NCBI GenBank assembly: GCA_002336815.1
Contig: DDEU01000018.1
Coordinates: 1-64,000 of the forward strand
Length of the DNA: 64,000 nt
From: Chitinophagaceae bacterium UBA1946
GTDB lineage: Bacteria > Bacteroidota > Bacteroidia > Chitinophagales > Chitinophagaceae
Reading direction: 5' to 3'
In this document: positions 34,757 to 41,845 of the stretch, piece by piece
Layout of the letters: the number at the start of each line of letters is the position of its first letter
Position numbering within the stretch: the first letter of the stretch is position 1
The notes under the pieces: model-generated
What the model saw: the letters and a program-made list of their open reading frames with translations, nothing else
Told to the model about the DNA's origin: nothing
Database searches by the model: none
Position numbers and translations under genes: made by a program

Positions 34757-36130
34757 ATGAACACGGTGCAACAATTGGATGCCATGCGTACTTATTTCAG
34801 TAAAGGGGAAACCCTTTCATACGCATTCAGGAAAACCCGGCTGCAGCAATTGAAGCAATCGATCCTTGCTCATGAAGGAGACCTGTACACAGCATTGTAT
34901 TCGGATTTGAAAAAAAGCAGGGAAGAGGTTTGGGTTACCGAAACTGGCATGGTGATATCAGAGATCAATGCAGCACTTGGTAATTTAAAAAGCTGGATGG
35001 AGCCCGAAAGAGCCGCTACCAATTTGCTCAATATGCCTTCCTCCAGTTACGTGTACAAAGAACCACTTGGCGTGGTGCTTATCATCGGGCCCTGGAATTA
35101 TCCTTTCCAGTTACTCATCAATCCACTCATCGGCGCTATTGCTGCCGGCAATTGCGTGGTATTAAAACCAAGTGAGTTTGCACCGGCTACGGAAGCTGTA
35201 ATGAAAAAAATAATTGAAGAAGTATTTCACCCGGAATATATTTTATATGCCGCAGGTGATGGTGCGGTGGTAGTACCGCAACTGATGAACAATTTTACTT
35301 TTGATCATGTTTTTTATACCGGCAGTACTGTTGTGGGTAAACTCATTTACAAAATGGCAGCAGAAAGACTGGTGCCGGTAACGCTGGAACTCGGGGGCAA
35401 AAGTCCCTGTGTTGTTGAAGCAGATGCTAACATACGGGTGGCAGCAAAACGTATTGCCATCGCCAAGTTCAGCAATGCCGGTCAAATGTGTGTAGCGCCG
35501 GATTATGTGCTGGTGCATCAATCAAAGAAAGAAGAACTGGTAAGCGAATTAAAAAAAGCAATGCTGAGTTTTTTTGGAAGCGACGCTGCTGATAGTTACA
35601 ATTATGGGAAGATCATCAATCAAAAGCAGTTTCAGCGCATCAGGGCTTATTTGCAGCAGGGAAAGATCATTTCCGGCGGTGGCAGTGATGAGCAGCGGTT
35701 GTACATAGAACCTACTTTGATGGATGAAGTGTCTTTATCTTCTCCCGTCATGCAGGAAGAAATATTTGGTCCAGTACTTCCCATCATTTCTTTTAATTTG
35801 ATGGAAGAAGCCCGGGTAATTATTGAACAGCATAAAAATCCACTGGCATTTTATGTGTTCACGTCCAGCAAAAGCAAAGAGCGGGAATGGATAGAAAAAG
35901 TGGCGTTTGGCGGAGGTTGTGTAAACAATGCCAGTTGGCATTTAACCAATCACCACCTGCCTTTTGGAGGAAGAGGCTGGAGTGGCACCGGGCAATACCA
36001 TGGTGTTGCTTCCTTCAACTGTTTTACCCATAATAAGGCAGTAATGAAAACACCTACCTGGTTTGATCCTGCAATAAAGTACCCACCATTTAAAGGGAAG
36101 TTGAAATTGTTTAAATGGATCATTCGATGA
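34757..36130 (+). CDS. Aldehyde dehydrogenase (class 3-like)
   Basis: This 457-residue protein is a class 3-type aldehyde dehydrogenase that oxidises medium- or long-chain aldehydes with NAD(P). The cofactor segment is IIGPWNYPFQLL (109-120), the general base Glu211 lies in TLELGGKSPCVVE and the nucleophile Cys245 in NAGQMCVAPDYVLVH. The C-terminal NHHLPFGGRGWSGTGQYHG is typical of class 3. The stop codon overlaps the glutathione peroxidase start as ATGA, so both are made from one transcript, pointing to removal of lipid-peroxidation products (inferred). Confidence 0.93.
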   Translation: MNTVQQLDAMRTYFSKGETLSYAFRKTRLQQLKQSILAHEGDLYTALYSDLKKSREEVWVTETGMVISEINAALGNLKSWMEPERAATNLLNMPSSSYVYKEPLGVVLIIGPWNYPFQLLINPLIGAIAAGNCVVLKPSEFAPATEAVMKKIIEEVFHPEYILYAAGDGAVVVPQLMNNFTFDHVFYTGSTVVGKLIYKMAAERLVPVTLELGGKSPCVVEADANIRVAAKRIAIAKFSNAGQMCVAPDYVLVHQSKKEELVSELKKAMLSFFGSDAADSYNYGKIINQKQFQRIRAYLQQGKIISGGGSDEQRLYIEPTLMDEVSLSSPVMQEEIFGPVLPIISFNLMEEARVIIEQHKNPLAFYVFTSSKSKEREWIEKVAFGGGCVNNASWHLTNHHLPFGGRGWSGTGQYHGVASFNCFTHNKAVMKTPTWFDPAIKYPPFKGKLKLFKWIIR

Positions 36131-36810
36131 AACTTCTTAAAAGAACCATACTGGCTTTGCTGCTGTTGACAGCAGCTTTTATGAGTTATGCATTTTACAC
36201 AACACGCAATTCCGTTAATATGACAACCAGGCAAAAAATATTGAAAGCTGCTTACCCTGCCATTATGTGGTTCAGCAAGATCGCCAATGGCAAGAATGCT
36301 GTTGCAGAGAATAACAGCGCTCAACCACTGGTTGATTTTTATTCGCTTACCGCCAAAACCATTGATGGCGGCACTTTTAATTTCTCAACATTAAAAGGGA
36401 AAAAAGTATTGCTGGTAAATACAGCCTCTGACTGTGGCTATACCAGCCAGTATGAGGAACTGGAGAAATTACACGAACAGTATAAAACACAGCTTGAGAT
36501 CATTGCTTTTCCCGCCAATGATTTTAAAGAGCAGGAAAAAGGGGAAGATGCAGCCATTGAAAATTTTTGTAAAAAAAATTACGGTATTACCTTTCCACTC
36601 ATGTCAAAATCAGTTGTGATAAAATCAGCCTCGCAACATGCCGTATTTAAATGGCTCAGCGATCCGGCTTTCAATGGATGGAACGACCGGCAACCTACCT
36701 GGAACTTTTGCAAATACCTGGTAGATGAAAATGGCAGGCTTACTGGTTTTTTCAGCAACAGTATTTCGCCCCTGTCACCAGAACTTACCAGCGCCATTGA
36801 ACGGAAATGA
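36127..36810 (+). CDS. Membrane-anchored glutathione peroxidase
   Basis: This 227-residue protein reduces peroxides. The thioredoxin-fold domain (~67-225) carries the peroxidatic Cys103 in LLVNTASDCGYTSQYEELEKL, the FPANDFKEQEKG motif and the catalytic Trp/Asn in PTWNFCKYLVDENG. The N-terminal ~24 residues form a hydrophobic helix (ILALLLLTAAFMSYAFY) that probably anchors or exports the enzyme, unusual for a family that is mostly cytoplasmic. The ATG at 36127 overlaps the aldehyde dehydrogenase TGA as ATGA. The active site is the cysteine form, which usually works with thioredoxin. Confidence 0.9.
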   Translation: MKLLKRTILALLLLTAAFMSYAFYTTRNSVNMTTRQKILKAAYPAIMWFSKIANGKNAVAENNSAQPLVDFYSLTAKTIDGGTFNFSTLKGKKVLLVNTASDCGYTSQYEELEKLHEQYKTQLEIIAFPANDFKEQEKGEDAAIENFCKKNYGITFPLMSKSVVIKSASQHAVFKWLSDPAFNGWNDRQPTWNFCKYLVDENGRLTGFFSNSISPLSPELTSAIERK

Positions 36811-36812
36811 TA

Positions 36813-37646
36813 TCAGAGCGATCTTTCCATTTCATAAGAATAGATGAACAACTGCAATCCCAATGACTGCAGGAAATCTTCTGCTTCAGCGGATGCCACA
36901 TGCGCCACACTGATCTCCTGCTGGTGCAAATTTGCAGTATGAGCGAACAGGCTTTCAAGGTGACCGTAAGAAGCAGGGAACTCAACTGCACCAAACTGTG
37001 CGATCCGACCGTTACCGGGATTGAAAATAATAAATGCTACCGGCTCATCTTTTTCGTAAGCCGTAAATAGACGGTATTGGTGCCAACCCCTGTGCAGCGA
37101 ATGCTGGTTGTATTGCCAGGCAGGCTGCCATGCACTGTTGGCATTGATCCAGCTCCAGTCTGGAAAATCTTCTTCTTTTACATGAAAGTCGTTGTGCGGC
37201 TGGTGGACCGGTCTGCCTTTGTAGCTGTTGATCACCCGGCTGATATTGAACCCTGCCCGCTGGTAAATATTGATCGCAGCTTTGTTTTGCTGAAAAACTT
37301 CCAGCACTGTTTTTTCAATGCCTGCTTTTCTTAGCTGGTCGATACTGTATTCATACAACGCAAGGGAAAGACTTTTGCCACGGGCGGCGGGTAAAAGACC
37401 AGTGCCTGCATTGTAAGCCGTTCTTACTTTATCGATACTATCAATTCCATGAAGTATCAAGCCCTGCAATTCATCTTTTTCAAAAGCACCAACACTTAAA
37501 GAAAGGTCGATGGCTTCTGCCAGTAATTTATTCTGAAACTGTTCGGCGCTTAACTGGAAGGGAACAAAGTAATCTTTGAAACATTCATTAAAGCAGTTGC
37601 GGATGATTTCGGGGTCGGTATGTTGGAGCGATTTAAATTTTATCAT
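36813..37646 (-). CDS. GNAT family N-acetyltransferase
   Basis: This 277-residue protein has a GNAT domain in its first ~150 residues. The acetyl-CoA loop GTGLLPAARGKSLSLALYEYS is followed by GIEKTVLEVFQQNKAAINIYQRAGFNISRVINS, the classic motif A/B arrangement. The second half (~155-277), with EPVAFIIFNPGNGRIAQFGAV, looks like a degenerate second GNAT-like domain, giving a tandem architecture. The substrate is unknown. It converges on the glutathione peroxidase gene with only two bases between stop codons and appears monocistronic. Confidence 0.85.
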   Translation of the reverse strand: MIKFKSLQHTDPEIIRNCFNECFKDYFVPFQLSAEQFQNKLLAEAIDLSLSVGAFEKDELQGLILHGIDSIDKVRTAYNAGTGLLPAARGKSLSLALYEYSIDQLRKAGIEKTVLEVFQQNKAAINIYQRAGFNISRVINSYKGRPVHQPHNDFHVKEEDFPDWSWINANSAWQPAWQYNQHSLHRGWHQYRLFTAYEKDEPVAFIIFNPGNGRIAQFGAVEFPASYGHLESLFAHTANLHQQEISVAHVASAEAEDFLQSLGLQLFIYSYEMERSL

Positions 37647-37732
37647 GGTACTGTGATGAAAAGCTAAGGTAGGAAAGAAAAAAAATATTGAAAGCGGTAT
37701 CCCTGGACGTCACAATTTTTTGAGTTGCCAAA

Positions 37733-38656
37733 ATGAAATATTTTTATACTGAAACATTATCTATGCAACATCATGTCGCCATTCTTGGAGGAACCACTTT
37801 CGATCATATTGTTTACCTGCCGAAACTACCCGGGGCGGTTCCGCAAACCATTCATTCAGCTCCATTTAACGAAGCCACAGGATCTACCGGTTCGGGCAAA
37901 GCGCTGGCACTTACCAAACTTGGAGTAGCCAATACATTGTATTCAGTAGTGGGGGATGATTATTTTGGAAAGAAAATTAAGGAGTACCTCCATACACAGC
38001 ATGTGCAATGTATATTTGATACTGATCCTGCAGGAACAGAACGACATATCAATATCATGGATGCTGAAGGCGGCAGGATATCAATATTTGTAACACAATC
38101 TTCAGAGCTTATAGATCACAATACAGCGGCCATCACGCTACTGCTGGAACAGGCTACGGTGATTGTACTGAATATCATTGGTTATTGCCGGCACTTGATC
38201 CCATACATCAGGCAATTTGAAAAACCTGTATGGACAGACCTGCACGATTATGATGGCGGCAATGCCTATCACCAGGATTTTATAGATGCGGCACAATACA
38301 TTCACCTGAGTGCAGACAAGCTGCCAGATCACAGGAAAGTAATGCGACACCTAATTGAAAGGGGTAAAGAAATGGTGATCTGTACCAATGGAAAACAGGG
38401 TGCCACACTACTCACAAAACATGGAGAGTGGATGGAACAGGCTGCGGTACCAAACATAGCTGTTACAGACAGCAATGGTGCAGGCGATAGTTTTTTCTCC
38501 GGTTTTTTATTTGCATACCTGCACGGATACCCGCTGCAAAAATGCATGCAATATGGTGCTGTTTGTGGTGCATATGCAGTAACATCATCAACACTTGTAC
38601 ATGAAGCACTAAGCCCGGCTTTTGTAGAGGCGCAGCTGCAGTCAACCGGTTGGTAG
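37733..38656 (+). CDS. PfkB family carbohydrate kinase
   Basis: This protein of ~300 residues is a ribokinase-type sugar kinase. The N-terminal half carries the GSTGSGKALALTKLG segment, a variant of the PfkB signature 1. The catalytic base and anion hole are in VTDSNGAGDSFFSGFLFAY near the C-terminus. Phosphorylation of an imported sugar is inferred. The adjacent NagP/FucP-type transporter and the amino-sugar genes suggest an amino-sugar or related substrate. A second in-frame ATG at 37763 (MQHHVAILGG) fits family N-termini better and may be the true start. It converges on the transporter gene. Confidence 0.87.
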   Translation: MKYFYTETLSMQHHVAILGGTTFDHIVYLPKLPGAVPQTIHSAPFNEATGSTGSGKALALTKLGVANTLYSVVGDDYFGKKIKEYLHTQHVQCIFDTDPAGTERHINIMDAEGGRISIFVTQSSELIDHNTAAITLLLEQATVIVLNIIGYCRHLIPYIRQFEKPVWTDLHDYDGGNAYHQDFIDAAQYIHLSADKLPDHRKVMRHLIERGKEMVICTNGKQGATLLTKHGEWMEQAAVPNIAVTDSNGAGDSFFSGFLFAYLHGYPLQKCMQYGAVCGAYAVTSSTLVHEALSPAFVEAQLQSTGW

Positions 38657-38661
38657 AAGAA

Positions 38662-39951
38662 TTATACCGGCTGCTTTTTTGGAATATTTGTTTTGCCTGC
38701 CCGGTATCCTTTTACTGCATAGAACAGGATGTATAAATAACTTGGCAGGGTGCATACCAGGAACGACAATTGATTAGAGGCAATGCCCTTTTCTTTCAAA
38801 GTAGAATACAGCAGCGGTAACAATGCACCTCCGGCGATGCCCATGATCAAAAAGGCAGAGCCCGTTTTGGTAAACTTTCCCAATCCCTCAATGGCCAGTG
38901 GAAAAATGGCAGGCCACATCAGGGCATTTGATAAACCAAGCAGGGCAATGAAAGTAATGGCAGTGTAACCTGTCGTGCTGAAAACGCAAATACTGAAAAA
39001 CACACCGAGTACTGCAGAAGCTGCCAATGCATTCTGCTGGGAGATGTATTTAGGTATAAAGATGATGCCCAGCACATAGCCGGCCAACATAGAACAAAGC
39101 GTGAATGTGGTAAAATATTTTGTTTCATCGAGCGGCATACCCAGTTGCCTGCCGTAAGCACCAATAGCATCACCCGCCAACACTTCCACACCTACGTATA
39201 AGAACAGGCAAAGCACACCCAGCAATAAGTGATTGAACTGGAATACACTTGTTTTAACGACCAGTTGAGCATCTGTACTGTCTTCTTTATTCACATCTAT
39301 CTCCGGTAAAGAAGATCTTTTGATCATCACGGCAAGTAACAGCAACACTACCGTCATGATGATATAGGGGGTGATCACTCTTGAAGCCAGTTCATTAAGT
39401 AATTCGTTTTTAACTGTGGCATCTGTTGCCGCGTTCACTTTTGTTTCAATGGCACTTGCATTTTTTAATACCAGTGCGCCTAGAATCAGGGGGCTTAACA
39501 TGCCTGCTGTTTTATTGCAGATGCCCATGATGCTGATTCTTTTTGCAGCACTTTCAATTGGCCCCACAATGCTGATGTATGGATTGGAAGCAGTTTGTAA
39601 TAAAGCCAGGCCCATACCCTGCACAAATAAGCCGGTGAGGAACAAGCCGAAACTTCTTGCATTGGCGGCAGGTACAAAAATTACAGACCCGATCGCCATC
39701 ACTACCAGGCCCAGTGCCATTCCATTTTTAAAACCTGTTTTTTTTAAAATAGCAGACGAAGGAAGCGCAAGAAAGAAATAGGCCATGTAAAAAGCGAAGG
39801 TTACAAAGAAGGCCTGCACATCATTCTGTAACTGGCAGGCGAGCTTTAAGAACGGGATCAGCGTTCCATTCAGCCAGGTTACAAATCCAAATACAAAAAA
39901 TAAAATACCAATGATAACAATGGCGTAGCGGTTGTTTTGTGTAGCCTGCAT
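38662..39951 (-). CDS. Sugar MFS transporter (FucP/NagP family)
   Basis: This 429-residue protein has about 12 transmembrane helices and matches the fucose/glucose-galactose/N-acetylglucosamine proton symporter branch of the major facilitator family. The N-terminus FFVFGFVTWLNGTLIPFLKLA, the loop MGLALLQTASNPYISIVGP and the stretch KRISIMGICNKTAGMLSPLI are diagnostic. The neighbouring GH109 and NagB genes make an N-acetyl amino sugar (NagP-like) the most likely cargo; this is an inference. It is divergent from the GH109 gene across a 286-base region with three candidate operators. Confidence 0.9.
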   Translation of the reverse strand: MQATQNNRYAIVIIGILFFVFGFVTWLNGTLIPFLKLACQLQNDVQAFFVTFAFYMAYFFLALPSSAILKKTGFKNGMALGLVVMAIGSVIFVPAANARSFGLFLTGLFVQGMGLALLQTASNPYISIVGPIESAAKRISIMGICNKTAGMLSPLILGALVLKNASAIETKVNAATDATVKNELLNELASRVITPYIIMTVVLLLLAVMIKRSSLPEIDVNKEDSTDAQLVVKTSVFQFNHLLLGVLCLFLYVGVEVLAGDAIGAYGRQLGMPLDETKYFTTFTLCSMLAGYVLGIIFIPKYISQQNALAASAVLGVFFSICVFSTTGYTAITFIALLGLSNALMWPAIFPLAIEGLGKFTKTGSAFLIMGIAGGALLPLLYSTLKEKGIASNQLSFLVCTLPSYLYILFYAVKGYRAGKTNIPKKQPV

Positions 39952-39994
39952 AAAAGTGATTAACGTGATGAAAAGGGAAAGTACAACTATGCAG

Positions 39995-40010
39995 GCTGAT
40001 AAAGATCAGC
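39995..40010. other. Hairpin in the divergent control region
   Basis: GCTGAT AAAG ATCAGC is a perfect 6-bp inverted repeat, 11 bases left of the first operator candidate and upstream of the transporter gene. It may lie in the transporter leader. Confidence 0.3.
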
Positions 40011-40020
40011 AAAGCCCTCA

Positions 40021-40030
40021 CAAACGTTTG
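40021..40030. promoter_or_regulatory. Candidate LacI-family operator 1
   Basis: CAAACGTTTG is a perfect 10-bp palindrome with the central CG typical of LacI-family operators. It lies between the divergent transporter and GH109 genes, 69 bases before the transporter ATG. Confidence 0.6.
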
Positions 40031-40048
40031 CATGAAATGTAAGCCACA

Positions 40049-40058
40049 CAAGCGTTTG
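40049..40058. promoter_or_regulatory. Candidate LacI-family operator 2
   Basis: CAAGCGTTTG differs from operator 1 by one base and lies 28 bases from it (centre to centre), so two dimers could bind near each other. Confidence 0.55.
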
Positions 40059-40167
40059 CGTATGGTTTTAATTTTTTAAGGTTCTATGTTTGGCTGGCGT
40101 TTAACAAAACCGTTCCTGGTGCTGAGATAAGCGGCACTGCTGATCAGGCAAAAAAATAAAAATGCGT

Positions 40168-40177
40168 CAAACGTTTG
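40168..40177. promoter_or_regulatory. Candidate LacI-family operator 3
   Basis: CAAACGTTTG is identical to operator 1 and lies 27 bases upstream of the GH109 -7 box, a position able to control that promoter. Confidence 0.6.
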
Positions 40178-40204
40178 CACGGCGCATCTTTTGAACACAA
40201 TGGG

Positions 40205-40212
40205 TAAGTTTG
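40205..40212 (+). promoter_or_regulatory. Promoter -7 box of the GH109 gene
   Basis: TAAGTTTG is an exact TAnnTTTG match, 25 bases before the ATG at 40238. Confidence 0.5.
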
Positions 40213-40237
40213 AATAACAAAAATCAAGAACTGCTAT

Positions 40238-41626
40238 ATGACACATTCCATCAACAGGAGAAATTTTATCAGCACTACAGCGCTGGCAGGCGCAGCAATG
40301 GCCATCATGCCGGAATCGATTAAAGCAATGAGTGCAGTTAAAAAAGACAAAGTACGTGTTGGCATTATCGCGGTGGGCTTGCGGGGGCAACTGCACCTGG
40401 AAGAAATGCTGAAAAGAAGCGATGTGGAAGTGATCGCCATTGCTGATCCCGATAAAGCGATGATCGCCATGGCGCAAAAACTGGTAAGCCAATACAATAA
40501 AAAAGCGCCGGTTGAATACAGCAATGGCAATGAAGACTATAAAAATTTATTAAAGCGAAATGATATTGATGCAGTGATTGTAGCATCACCCTGGGAGTGG
40601 CATGCGCCGCAGGGCATTGATGCCATGAAGGCAGGAAAGATCGTTGGTATGGAAGTTTGTGGTGCCATCAAACTGCAGGACTGCTGGGATTTTGTAAACA
40701 CTTCAGAAAAAACAGGCATTCCCATTATGCCGCTGGAGAATGTTTGTTACCGCCGTGATATCATGGCCGTACACAATATGGTGCAGAAGGGCTTGTTTGG
40801 TGAGTTGCTGCATTTGCAGGGCGGATACCAGCATGACCTGCGGGGAGTCTTGTTCAATGATGGGGTATCCCCTTACGATAGTGGCGCTGAGTTTGGAGTA
40901 AAGGGATACAGCGAAGCAAAGTGGCGCACCCAACATTATGTTGACCGCAACGGGGAAAACTACCCAACGCATGGTCTTGGCCCGGTTGGCACTATGATCG
41001 ATATCAACCGTGGCAACCGGCTGACAGCATTGTCATCTATCGCCACCAAATCAAGGGGTTTGAACCGGTATATCAAAAAACATCCCAAAGGCGGGCCTGA
41101 TCATCCCAATGCAAAGATCCATTACAAACAGGGCGATATCGTTACTACGCAGATACAAACGGCCAATCGAGAAACGATCGTACTCACGCTGGATACCTCC
41201 AGTCCCCGCCCTTACAATTTAGGTTTTCGTGTACAGGGCACCGATGGTATCTGGCAGGAATACCATGATGGCGATTTTAAAACCGGCATGATCCACATTG
41301 ATTCGGTAAGCGAAAAGCATCACTGGGATAACACAGAAATATTTTTGAACAGCAACGACCATCCTTTGTGGAAACGCTACGAAAAAGATGCGGCCAATTC
41401 AGGCCATGGCGGAATGGATTTTTTTGTAGACAATGCTTTTATTGAAAGTATTAAAAGAGGTGTTGCATTCCCGCTGGATGTATATGACCTGGCCACCTGG
41501 TATGCCATTACTCCGCTCAGCGAAAAGTCCATCACAGAAGGTGGCGCTTTGCAGGCGATACCTGATTTTACAAGGGGCAAGTGGAAGAAAAGGAAACCGG
41601 TTTTTGGTAAGTCGGGTGAATTTTAA
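40238..41626 (+). CDS. GH109-type Gfo/Idh/MocA family enzyme (probable alpha-N-acetylgalactosaminidase), Tat-exported
   Basis: This 462-residue protein starts with a Tat signal: the twin arginines are residues 7-8 in INRRNFISTTALAGAAMAIM. The NAD-binding Rossmann domain (~35-150) shows VRVGIIAVGLRGQLHLEEML. The Gfo/Idh/MocA C-terminal domain contains NYPTHGLGPVGTMIDINRGN, the segment conserved in family GH109 enzymes, which keep NAD bound and hydrolyse alpha-N-acetylgalactosaminides through oxidation at C3. Export through Tat fits folding with NAD in the cytoplasm. With NagB and the transporter nearby, release of amino sugars from glycans is the likely role. A strong terminator follows. Confidence 0.88.
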   Translation: MTHSINRRNFISTTALAGAAMAIMPESIKAMSAVKKDKVRVGIIAVGLRGQLHLEEMLKRSDVEVIAIADPDKAMIAMAQKLVSQYNKKAPVEYSNGNEDYKNLLKRNDIDAVIVASPWEWHAPQGIDAMKAGKIVGMEVCGAIKLQDCWDFVNTSEKTGIPIMPLENVCYRRDIMAVHNMVQKGLFGELLHLQGGYQHDLRGVLFNDGVSPYDSGAEFGVKGYSEAKWRTQHYVDRNGENYPTHGLGPVGTMIDINRGNRLTALSSIATKSRGLNRYIKKHPKGGPDHPNAKIHYKQGDIVTTQIQTANRETIVLTLDTSSPRPYNLGFRVQGTDGIWQEYHDGDFKTGMIHIDSVSEKHHWDNTEIFLNSNDHPLWKRYEKDAANSGHGGMDFFVDNAFIESIKRGVAFPLDVYDLATWYAITPLSEKSITEGGALQAIPDFTRGKWKKRKPVFGKSGEF

Positions 41627-41743
41627 AAATGTACCGCCTTTATCATGAGATTTTAGGGGTGCCGGGTTTTGAATGTGTCTCTAAAAGTACAGGTGCATGA
41701 TCCATGGATGTTTTGGTGCTTAATGAGCAATACAAATAAACAG

Positions 41744-41771
41744 TTCCGGTATTTCTATGCCGGATTTTTTT
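41744..41771 (+). terminator. Rho-independent terminator after the GH109 gene
   Basis: TCCGGTA and TGCCGGA form a 7-bp stem (one G-U pair) with a 6-base loop, followed by seven T. It lies ~120 bases after the GH109 stop and 75 bases before nagB. Confidence 0.78.
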
Positions 41772-41845
41772 GACTCATCCATCCCTTAAACGGGAACTTA
41801 AAAGTGAAAAATGAAAAAGCAACCCCACACAAAAAGCAATAACGC

